The notes under the pieces are model-generated. The model was given only the letters and a program-made list of their open reading frames with translations, was not told the DNA's origin and ran no database searches. 5,789 nt of DNA from Verrucomicrobia bacterium UBA6015 (lineage in GTDB: Bacteria > Verrucomicrobiota > Kiritimatiellia > UBA8416). Shown here in pieces: positions 1-5,789 of this stretch. Each line of letters starts with the position of its first letter. The first letter of the stretch is position 1. The stretch covers positions 3,033 to 8,821 of the forward strand of contig DIZZ01000194.1 in the NCBI GenBank assembly GCA_002428045.1, read 5' to 3'. The position numbers and the translations under genes are program-made.

Positions 1-342
1 GTCTGGCACGGTGACTGGTTGCGCTGGTGTGCGCCTGGAAGCACGCGGTTCGGTAGTCCCGACAAGCCCTGCCATTATGCGTCCGTGTCTCGCTGCATCA
101 CGCCTGATGCGCTTTTCCGCCTGGCTCCGGCCACCTCCGTGCGGCACAAAGTACGTCCTGGCGTGATCGAGCTACCGCGGGGTGCAATCGCCGGCAGTCC
201 TTTGTTCCAGAACACCTACCTGCTGGCGCGTGTCTGTCTTATCCGCAGCAAGCGTGTGCTGGAGCAGCGTTATGAGTACATCTGTAATCTCGACAGCAGC
301 ATCGTCGGCCAGCTCCGGCAGCAGATGAAAGGCCGCGAATGA
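1..342 (+). CDS. C-terminal part of an unrecognised protein (5' end outside window); possible PemK/MazF-like tail
   Basis: The frame is open from the first base of the window with no stop, so the true start probably lies upstream; a TTG at 19 is the first in-window start-type codon but has no convincing ribosome site. About 113 residues are visible, ending at TGA 340-342. The chain is basic, with a run of conserved-looking text (IELPRGAIAGSPLFQNTYLL) followed by two amphipathic segments ending in VGQLRQQMKGRE. The pattern of the last ~40 residues (a strand, then RVCLIRSKRVL, then YICNLDSSIVGQLRQQM) is similar in layout to the end of PemK/MazF proteins, where a strand is followed by a 'sIG.Ls...l..i...l' helix. 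This is a weak, eye-only resemblance. The stop overlaps the next start by four bases (ATGA), so it belongs to the same operon and may supply a partner of the sigma-like and protease proteins. Function is otherwise unknown. Confidence 0.7.
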   Translation, partial: VWHGDWLRWCAPGSTRFGSPDKPCHYASVSRCITPDALFRLAPATSVRHKVRPGVIELPRGAIAGSPLFQNTYLLARVCLIRSKRVLEQRYEYICNLDSSIVGQLRQQMKGRE

Positions 343-1403
343 ATATCGAGCAATGCCTTTCGAGATTGACGCAGGAACACGCGTTCGAGACGGATTTCTT
401 TGATCTGGTTCGCGATATCATGCACTCGTGCCTGAGGTCGTCCGACCTTGCGCCTGCCGCCGCACGGGAGTCCGCCGAGGAACAGGCGGCTGATTTCATC
501 TTCGACCTGAGCCAGCGTCGAATTTCGGGCACCATCCGCACCCGCAACGATCTGCTGCGCGAGTGCCGCCGCTGGCTGGCAGCCAAACAGGCCCCGGAGC
601 GGCAGGAACTGTGGCTGGTGCTGAGCAAGGCCCTGCGTAAACTTGAAAGCCGTGGCAAGGTATGCCGTCCGGAGGATCAGCGAGCCTACAACAACACGAA
701 CAGCACGCGCTGGGCGCTGGTGTCGTTCGCAGGTCGCGTGCCCGAGTTCGCGAGCCTACCCGGAGTTCTTCAATCCATGCCGACGGTGGCTGCCAAGGGG
801 AAGAATGACCGGATCCTGAATCCGTCAGAGGCGGAAGGCATGCTGCTGTACCTGCTGAAGGGCTTGGCCGGAGAACTCACCATGGCCGAGATCATGGAAG
901 CGGTTGCAAGGCGGATGCCGCTGTTCCATGAGTTAACCGTGCTTAACGCCCCCCAGGATGACGATGAGAACGGGACCTGCCTGCTGGATTGTATCGAGGG
1001 TGCTGCGCAGCTTTCCGATTATGCCCTGCTCGTTGAAGAAGAGGCAACGCTCGTGGGCAAGACGTTATGGGAGAGGGCCGCCTCGATACGTAAAGGAAGG
1101 GCGGATTCCCCGGTAAGGGGGACTGACGTGCTGTGCGGGTATTTCCTGCCCAAGTATTTCAGCCGCGAGAAGGTGAAGCTGGAGCAGTTCGGCAGCAGCA
1201 GCACCGTCAACGAGATCGTCCACGAATTGCTCGGCATACTGCGCGACATGCTGCAGCCGGAACAGGCAGCCCCCCTTGATCAATGGCTGACCGCCAAGCT
1301 GATCGAGGCACTCGAAGGCAAGTTGCGGCGGATATGTTCGGAAATCGGTTGCGCAAGCCGCTTAACTGAAGCCATGGAAGGAGCTTGCCATCATGACGAA
1401 TAA
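339..1403 (+). CDS. Large atypical sigma-70-family-like protein (putative CRISPR-linked transcription regulator)
   Basis: A 354-residue soluble protein with no signal peptide or membrane segment. Residues ~15-83 are helical, with a layout like a degenerate sigma region 2 (FFDLVRDIMHSCLR, then ESAEEQAADFIFDL resembling the usual 'DAEDLVQDVFL' helix, then LLRECRRWLAAK). Residues ~90-128 (LWLVLSKALRKLESRGKVCR and NNTNSTRWAL) look like a winged helix. Residues ~163-200 (LLYLLKGLAGELTMAEIMEA) look like a second helical DNA- or protein-binding unit. Residues 264-305 resemble sigma region 4: YFLPKYFSREKVKLEQFG, then SSSTVNEIVHELLGILRDML, as in 'LGIS.GTV..R..RA...LR..L'. A normal ECF factor is about 200 residues, so this one carries a large insert. 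The start at 339 overlaps the previous stop as ATGA and has AAAGG six bases upstream. The gene sits two genes upstream of a Lon-CARF protease, as an ECF factor (CalpS) is linked to CalpL. The coding call is firm; the sigma identity is inference from pattern and context. An unrelated helix-turn-helix regulator is the main alternative. Confidence 0.6.
   Translation: MNIEQCLSRLTQEHAFETDFFDLVRDIMHSCLRSSDLAPAAARESAEEQAADFIFDLSQRRISGTIRTRNDLLRECRRWLAAKQAPERQELWLVLSKALRKLESRGKVCRPEDQRAYNNTNSTRWALVSFAGRVPEFASLPGVLQSMPTVAAKGKNDRILNPSEAEGMLLYLLKGLAGELTMAEIMEAVARRMPLFHELTVLNAPQDDDENGTCLLDCIEGAAQLSDYALLVEEEATLVGKTLWERAASIRKGRADSPVRGTDVLCGYFLPKYFSREKVKLEQFGSSSTVNEIVHELLGILRDMLQPEQAAPLDQWLTAKLIEALEGKLRRICSEIGCASRLTEAMEGACHHDE
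1378..1383 (+). promoter_or_regulatory. Strong ribosome binding site for the 1393 gene
   Basis: AAGGAG lies nine bases before the ATG at 1393, inside the end of the preceding gene. It supports 1393 as the true start, giving an 11-base overlap with the upstream gene. A later in-frame ATG at 1429 (codon 13) has no comparable site. Confidence 0.75.
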
Positions 1404-2391
1404 CCCCCCGGCAGGCAGCACGGTGATCATGCAATTAAGAAAACGCCTGGAATCGTTACCCGATCCCGCCTTGCTCTGGGAGGCTTGTTCCGCTACAGAT
1501 TTGCAGTCCGGCCAGGTCTGGACGCTTGTCGGCACCCCCGCCGAGGATACGCCATCCTTCCTCATGCTTGTTACGGAAAAAATCCTGCCCGGCGTCTTCA
1601 ATGCCATTCCTGTCTTCCGCTGGACCGAGCTGGCGGGCCCCGATGACCTGATCATTCCCGTGCCTTTGGCTCCCATACGGATGGTCGCCGCCCTTGGATT
1701 ATCCTGCACGGTATCGCCCGCCATGCTGGACACCTGCATGGGGTGCGCCCCGGCAACCATGATGGATAACATCCGGCATGCGCTAGCATCTCCCCTACCC
1801 ATTCACGAAAACCCGGCCTTTATTACCGGACCGCAATGGACCGGCCCCGACGAGCACCGTATTGCGTACACCACCGCCATCGGGCAAATCCTCGAGAAGC
1901 TCCAGATGCAGCACCTGGCGCTGCCTGCCGAAGAGGATGACCAACTGATCGAGGCGGAAGCAACAGCAGCAGGCCGCGTAATTGCGTTTCCCCAATGGCT
2001 TGATAAAATCTCGCTGGCCGCTGCCGCCGGACAGTCGCTGTATACGCCTTACTGTGTGGTTGACAAGGTCTCCTATCTGTTCCGCGACGCGGCCGCCCCG
2101 GATACGTTGAGCGGCTTTGCCGAATGCCTAGCCTTCGATCCTTCCGCGCATGAAGCGAGTGGTACGGTTTTCGGCGAGTGGTTGGTTTCCGGGACCGCAA
2201 CAGCGGCACCCCTACCGTTCGTCGCGTTCGTGTTCGACCGCCTTGACCGCATACTGATCGGAGCCGCCAGGGTATCGGCGTATGAAAAGGGCTGGCTCGT
2301 GGTCCTTGACCAGCATCTTTCGGCTTTGCAGCCGTGGCGAATCCAGTCCTCAACCGATTTGCACATCGTGCTGGTCAGGGAGAATGCCTGA
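1393..2391 (+). CDS. Unrecognised 332-residue protein with possible MazF/PemK-like N-terminal barrel; candidate protease substrate or sigma partner
   Basis: The protein is soluble and acidic, without signal peptide or membrane helix. Residues ~36-90 read like the strands of a PemK/MazF-type SH3-like barrel: LQSGQVWTLVG (compare 'GdVw.v'), then FLMLVTEK, then NAIPVFRWTELAGPDDLIIP. Residues ~95-120 (MVAALGLSCTVSPAMLDTC) may close that domain. An alanine- and glutamate-rich helical linker (~170-200, AEEDDQLIEAEATAAG) leads to a C-terminal half rich in short strands (TVFGEWLVSG, PFVAFVFDRL, DLHIVLV) that I do not recognise. In the known CalpL/T/S system the protease target CalpT is a MazF homologue that holds the sigma factor. 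This gene lies between the sigma-like gene and the protease gene, so it is the best positional candidate for that role. Coding status is clear: strong ribosome site, overlap with the previous gene, and TGATG coupling to the next. The functional assignment is tentative; no ribonuclease active site could be confirmed. Confidence 0.6.
   Translation: MTNNPPAGSTVIMQLRKRLESLPDPALLWEACSATDLQSGQVWTLVGTPAEDTPSFLMLVTEKILPGVFNAIPVFRWTELAGPDDLIIPVPLAPIRMVAALGLSCTVSPAMLDTCMGCAPATMMDNIRHALASPLPIHENPAFITGPQWTGPDEHRIAYTTAIGQILEKLQMQHLALPAEEDDQLIEAEATAAGRVIAFPQWLDKISLAAAAGQSLYTPYCVVDKVSYLFRDAAAPDTLSGFAECLAFDPSAHEASGTVFGEWLVSGTATAAPLPFVAFVFDRLDRILIGAARVSAYEKGWLVVLDQHLSALQPWRIQSSTDLHIVLVRENA
2377..2382 (+). promoter_or_regulatory. 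Ribosome binding site that decides the 2391 start
   Basis: AGGGAG is eight bases before the ATG at 2391, which itself overlaps the preceding stop (TGATG). This makes 2391 a better start than the in-frame GTG at 2334, which would add 19 residues inside the upstream gene and has no comparable site. Confidence 0.75.
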
Positions 2392-3761
2392 TGCCTCGTG
2401 CCCTCCATATCGATACCCAGCGGTTGGGAAATCGAACCAGCCTTTCGCATTCCCTGCTGATCTTGCTTCCGTCCCGGCATTTCGGCGATCTGGCTTTTGA
2501 ACCGAGTCTTCCCGCCTGTTCGACGGTCTTGGAAAATATACGCAGGGTGTTCCCCGATCCGACGGTTTTTGGTGCATGGCAGCGGCTCATTGCCGAGGAA
2601 CTCCTGCTGCGCAGCCAGACGGGCGGCACCATTCCCGATGACTGGCTGGCACACTTCGGCTCGACCAGTCCATTCGACGACCTTCCCGCACACCCGCTCT
2701 CACGCCTGATCGAAGCGCCAGCCGCCTGCGCCCTGTTCCCGCTGGCAACACTCGACCCGTCATCCGCACCTGCCACCGGGCGAGCCTGGGCTTTTGCAGG
2801 ACACGGAGATCCGCTACTTGTATCGCCCATTCCTGCATGGGGGGGAAACTCGGGCGCGCTTGCCGCCTGGCTTGCAACAAAGGCACTTGACACGGATCCG
2901 GTGTGCCGAAGGAGACTGGCGCAGGACTGGCTGGTTTCCGGCGAAAGCATGCCCGACGATAACCGGGTGGGTCGCATCCAGCTTGGCAACAAGCTTGCAC
3001 TTTGCACCCTCAGCCCCAATCTGCATAAAAGGCTATGGCTCCTGCCGGCCGACAATCGCGACGATCTACCGCTGCGGTTTCCCGGACGCGGCTACCGCCT
3101 CGCCTACGACCGCTCTTCCGCATGGAACCACATCACCGGCAGCGGCATGCAGGGCGAAGGACAGGGATCATGGCCGGTTTGCAAAGCCTACCACTCCTTC
3201 TGTAGCGGGGCGCGCGAGCCCGCACTGGCAGGGGCACTGCTCTCGGTGGTGGCATCTCCGGACATACCCGTACACCTATGGGCATCCAGTGCCGAGGTTT
3301 CCAGGAAAAGCGCGGTGGATGTGGCATTCATCCTCGAGAAGCTCGGCACAGGCCTGCCGATCCCCCACACCATCGATTCCGCCGATATGCGCCATGCCGA
3401 GGCGCAACTGGTCGAGGTTCTCGAGCCGGTCCTGGAAACGGGCGCAAAAGTACTTTTCAACGTCACCCAGGGTAACCGGCTGATGAGCTTTGCCGTCCAC
3501 AGCTTGGCACGCCGCTTCGAGAATCTGCTGATGATCTATCGCGACTGCGACGCCGACATGTTCGAGTTCACCATGATCCGTTACGAGGGTGGCACCCCTG
3601 TGACCAGCGTGATGACCGGCACCCCCGCCCCAACGCAGGCGCAGTGGAACTGGAAATGCCTTTTCACCGCCAACGGGAACATCAGCCCCGCCGCACTCTT
3701 GGAAAATATTATTACGAATCTCCGGAAAAACGAGACGGAAAACGCTTATCAAGAGACATGA
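2391..3761 (+). CDS. Lon-family (S16) protease fused to a C-terminal CARF-type domain: predicted cyclic-oligoadenylate-activated CRISPR protease
   Basis: 456 residues, predicted soluble. The middle (~120-235) matches the Lon proteolytic domain. WGGNSGALAAW carries the putative nucleophile Ser154 (compare 'DGPSAG' in Lon). VSGE at 182-185 matches the 'TGE' strand. NRVGRIQLGNKLALC places putative catalytic Lys201 where Lon has 'GGLKEK'. LWLLPADN (P219-N222) matches the 'vliPkeN' strand. The Ser-Lys spacing is 47 residues against 43 in E. coli Lon. There is no AAA+ module and no Walker motif, so another signal must drive activity. Residues ~290-440 look like a Rossmann-type CARF domain: strand IPVHLWASSAEVSRKSA, then VLFNVTQGNRLMSFAVHSLA (N357-M365; compare 'NxTGGTKxM' of Card1/Can2-type CARF proteins), then LLMIYRDCDADMFEFTMI. 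Residues 1-110 are unrecognised. The gene abuts cas10 and follows sigma-like and MazF-like genes. CalpL is the closest described concept, but its sensor is SAVED. The Lon call is strong, the CARF call good, the target inferred. Confidence 0.82.
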   Translation: MPRALHIDTQRLGNRTSLSHSLLILLPSRHFGDLAFEPSLPACSTVLENIRRVFPDPTVFGAWQRLIAEELLLRSQTGGTIPDDWLAHFGSTSPFDDLPAHPLSRLIEAPAACALFPLATLDPSSAPATGRAWAFAGHGDPLLVSPIPAWGGNSGALAAWLATKALDTDPVCRRRLAQDWLVSGESMPDDNRVGRIQLGNKLALCTLSPNLHKRLWLLPADNRDDLPLRFPGRGYRLAYDRSSAWNHITGSGMQGEGQGSWPVCKAYHSFCSGAREPALAGALLSVVASPDIPVHLWASSAEVSRKSAVDVAFILEKLGTGLPIPHTIDSADMRHAEAQLVEVLEPVLETGAKVLFNVTQGNRLMSFAVHSLARRFENLLMIYRDCDADMFEFTMIRYEGGTPVTSVMTGTPAPTQAQWNWKCLFTANGNISPAALLENIITNLRKNETENAYQET

Positions 3762-5789
3762 CACATAAACCACAACGCGAGGACACCATGGGACCTGAAA
3801 ACACGCTATTCTGGATGAGCAAACTCACCGCCTTCCTGCACGATCCACCCGGCAAGTCACTCGACATCGGCGGCCACGAGCAGCAGGCCGCCAGCCTGAT
3901 GCGTGAGGCAGGGCTGACGGACGAAACGCAGCTAAGGACGCTGCACGACCACATCAAACCGGCTGACTGGTTCGCCTCTTCTGCCGAACGGTTCGTGTTT
4001 CCACAGAAGAAATGCGCCACCAAGTTCAATGGAAAAGTACCCAATGATGACAACGACGATATCAACGCCTGCTTCATCCACCCGCTGTCGCCCAGTCACT
4101 ATGCCGCCGAAGGCAATATACTTGACCACAAGGGGGCGCTTGACGAATTGATCTCGAAGGCCATCGGCGGGGTCGATTCCGACGATGCGCATACCCGGTT
4201 CTTCCTGTACTGGCGGCGCTGGCTGGAGAACACCGTCAGCAGCAAGGCCCAATACGCCAAGGACCTGGCCTACCTGCCCGCCGACACCCGCATTCCCGAT
4301 CACTCGATCTGGAACCACATGACCGTGACCTCCGCTGTCGCGGGGTGCATGGACGACAGCGGCTCGCTCAAACCCTCCCTGCTGCTATTCCAGCTCGGCC
4401 CCGTGCAGGAGTTCATAGCCCAGGCCCGCAGCACCCGTGACCTCTGGAGCGGCTCGTACCTACTCTCTTGGCTCATGGCCCACGCCATGAAAGCCATCAG
4501 CGATGCTGTTGGTCCGGACGCCGTCATATTCCCCAACCTGCGCGGCAACGGTATTTTCGATGCCTTGCACCGCGAATCCATGTACAGCCACACCTTCAAG
4601 AGCGGCATCGGCAAAGCGGATCAGACCTGCTGGCAACGTATGCTGGACGAAAAGCGCAACGCCGGCGATAACCTAGGCGATGCCCGCTGGCTGCTGACCC
4701 CCACCCTACCCAACCGCTTCCTCGCGCTGGTGCCAGAAGGCCATGCCGAAGGCCTCGCCAAGGCCGCCGAGCAAGCGATCCACAACGAACTCGCCCGCAT
4801 CGGCGAAGCCGTCTGGAAATGGGTTGATGCAGAAGCCCGCAAGGCGGATGGTTGCAATTACACGCCCGACTGGAAGCAGCGCTTCGATGACCAGGTCAAG
4901 GCCTTCCCGCAGACCTCCTGGGCCATCCAGCCCTGGCTCGAACGGGACGCCTGCCTTGCCGCCTATGCCAAACTCCCCGTCAACAGCCAACGCGAAGACG
5001 GCACTCCCACGCCCTACGATAACTTGAAGGACATGCTGGCCTTCGCAGAGAACTGGCTTCCCGTGGAGGAGCGTGATCCACGCTACTACAGCGACAAGGA
5101 CACCAAGACCCGCCTGAACAATACCGGCCTGCTCTGGTCGGCGCACTACGCGCTGGTTGATGCCGCCCTCGCCGCCCGCCGCAATACCCGCGATTTCGCA
5201 GCGTGGACAGATCCCAAAGCCAGCGGAGCCACCAAGGATTCGCTTTCCGGCAAGGAAGAATCCATCGGTGACGAGAAGTTCTGGGAACATGTAGCCAAAC
5301 TCAATGGCGGCAAACTCTTTACCGCAGCCAGCCATCGCTACGGGGCCATGAACCTTATAAAGCGGCTTTGGTGCCGCGATGAGGTGGGCTACTTGTGCCA
5401 GAAAATCGGTTTGGAAAAGGGCCGTTTCGGGCAGGCCATCAGCTTCGAGACCGTCGAGGATATCTCGAAGGGCAACCGCTACGGCAGCCCGTACGTAGCC
5501 GCACTGGCGATGGATGGCGACGAAATGGGCAAGTGGGTCTCCGGCGAGAAAACCCCGGAACTGCTCCATCAGCTTTCAAAGAATGCCAAGCGGCATCTGG
5601 AAGCCATTCTAAAGGGTAAAGGGAAAACAAAGATCAAGCGTCTGCTGACGCCGTCCTACCATCTGCAGCTCAGCGAGACGCTGGCCAACTTCTCAACCTG
5701 GCTGGCGGAGCCGATCGTGCAGGCCTTCGATGGCCAGCTCATCTATGCGGGCGGCGACGACGTCCTCGCGATGCTCCCTTCCGACCGCT
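3758..5789 (+). CDS. cas10: Cas10 (Cmr2), large subunit of a type III-B-like CRISPR effector; 3' end outside window
   Basis: Cas10 is the signature subunit of type III complexes. On target RNA binding it makes cyclic oligoadenylates from ATP in its Palm domain and may cut DNA with its HD domain. Visible here are 677 codons. The N-terminal HD motif lies in KLTAFLHDPPGK (H28-D29), the form typical of Cmr2. QLGPVQEFIAQARSTRDLWS begins at residue 212, a hallmark of the first Palm-like region of Cmr2. AMDGDEMGKW (D586-G587-D588) is the conserved Palm strand, and YAGGDDVLAML holds GGDD at 665-668, the cyclase active site, intact. Cmr2 proteins usually run some 150-300 residues beyond this point, so the missing part is the C-terminal region. 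The ATG at 3758 overlaps the previous stop as ATGA, matching the other junctions. An in-frame ATG at 3788 with GAGGA just upstream is an alternative that would drop ten residues and leave HD intact. Cmr2 rather than Csm1 is preferred from motif style; neighbouring cmr genes are not in view. Confidence 0.93.
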   Translation, partial: MTHKPQREDTMGPENTLFWMSKLTAFLHDPPGKSLDIGGHEQQAASLMREAGLTDETQLRTLHDHIKPADWFASSAERFVFPQKKCATKFNGKVPNDDNDDINACFIHPLSPSHYAAEGNILDHKGALDELISKAIGGVDSDDAHTRFFLYWRRWLENTVSSKAQYAKDLAYLPADTRIPDHSIWNHMTVTSAVAGCMDDSGSLKPSLLLFQLGPVQEFIAQARSTRDLWSGSYLLSWLMAHAMKAISDAVGPDAVIFPNLRGNGIFDALHRESMYSHTFKSGIGKADQTCWQRMLDEKRNAGDNLGDARWLLTPTLPNRFLALVPEGHAEGLAKAAEQAIHNELARIGEAVWKWVDAEARKADGCNYTPDWKQRFDDQVKAFPQTSWAIQPWLERDACLAAYAKLPVNSQREDGTPTPYDNLKDMLAFAENWLPVEERDPRYYSDKDTKTRLNNTGLLWSAHYALVDAALAARRNTRDFAAWTDPKASGATKDSLSGKEESIGDEKFWEHVAKLNGGKLFTAASHRYGAMNLIKRLWCRDEVGYLCQKIGLEKGRFGQAISFETVEDISKGNRYGSPYVAALAMDGDEMGKWVSGEKTPELLHQLSKNAKRHLEAILKGKGKTKIKRLLTPSYHLQLSETLANFSTWLAEPIVQAFDGQLIYAGGDDVLAMLPSDR
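3779..3783 (+). promoter_or_regulatory. GAGGA ribosome-site candidate for an internal cas10 start at 3788
   Basis: GAGGA ends four bases before the in-frame ATG at 3788, somewhat close for an ideal site. The upstream ATG at 3758 has only a weak purine stretch (AAGAGA, 3751-3756) but is placed for coupling to the preceding stop. Both starts may be used; the sequence does not settle which dominates. Confidence 0.4.

Noticed and set aside
2334..2390. Upstream GTG start for the Lon-CARF gene
   Set aside because: The ATG at 2391 has a good ribosome site and TGATG coupling; the extra 19 residues overlap the upstream gene and resemble no domain.
2375..3055. Minus-strand open frame (226 codons) opposite the Lon-CARF gene
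   Set aside because: It is a shadow of the plus-strand gene; the plus strand shows the Lon motifs and coupled starts, while the minus frame gives low-complexity Ser/Arg-rich text.
2794..3483. Plus-strand alternative frame (229 codons) within the Lon-CARF gene
   Set aside because: The composition is rich in Arg, Pro and Ser, as expected of an out-of-frame GC-rich translation, and no motif is recognisable.
3264..3761. Reading the C-terminal domain of the protease as SAVED, as in CalpL
   Set aside because: The region is only about 165 residues and carries one CARF-style loop motif (NVTQGNRLM); SAVED domains are usually larger and built of two CARF-like halves. A diverged SAVED domain cannot be fully excluded without a structure.
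4706..5569. Long minus-strand open frame (287 codons) opposite cas10
   Set aside because: It lies entirely inside the confidently identified cas10 gene, has no family resemblance, and is explained by GC-rich codon bias opening the opposite strand.
1..5789. CRISPR repeat array or other direct repeats
   Set aside because: No repeated 25-40-base unit with regular spacing is seen; the window is coding throughout.

Overview
The window is a single, densely packed plus-strand operon segment that runs off both ends. It holds the 5' and central parts of a type III-B-like CRISPR-Cas signalling locus. By eye it is GC-rich (near 60%), with strong G/C preference at third codon positions and good Shine-Dalgarno sites. 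That fits a Pseudomonadota-like bacterium, but nothing here fixes the taxon. No CRISPR array, tRNA, rRNA, insertion sequence, terminator or recognisable promoter is visible. Almost every base is coding, and no gene-free stretch exceeds about 30 bases.

Layout, left to right: (1) the C-terminal end of an unrecognised protein, <1-342; its last ~40 residues weakly resemble the end of PemK/MazF-type proteins. (2) 339-1403, a 354-residue protein whose N-terminal helices and C-terminal helix-turn-helix resemble degenerate sigma-70 regions 2 and 4, with winged-helix-like segments between. (3) 1393-2391, a 332-residue protein with a possible MazF/PemK-like barrel at its N-terminus and an unrecognised C-terminal half. 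(4) 2391-3761, a 456-residue predicted cyclic-oligoadenylate-activated protease: a Lon (S16) Ser-Lys protease domain followed by a C-terminal CARF-type domain. (5) 3758->5789, cas10 (cmr2) with HD and GGDD motifs intact, cut by the window end.

The genes overlap by 4, 11, 1 and, at the preferred cas10 start, 4 bases, so they are very probably co-transcribed and translationally coupled. The working model is inferred by analogy with the published CalpL/CalpT/CalpS system. There, a cA4-activated SAVED-Lon protease cleaves a MazF homologue and frees an ECF sigma factor. Here Cas10 would sense viral RNA and make cyclic oligoadenylate, the CARF domain would bind it, the Lon domain would cut a partner (best candidate the 1393-2391 product, alternatively the <1-342 product), and the sigma-like protein would be released to reprogramme transcription. 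The notable difference is that the sensor looks like a CARF domain of the Card1/Can2 style rather than SAVED, and the sigma-like protein is much larger than a normal ECF factor. The Cas10 call is secure, the Lon call is strong, the CARF call is good, and the sigma and MazF assignments are tentative.
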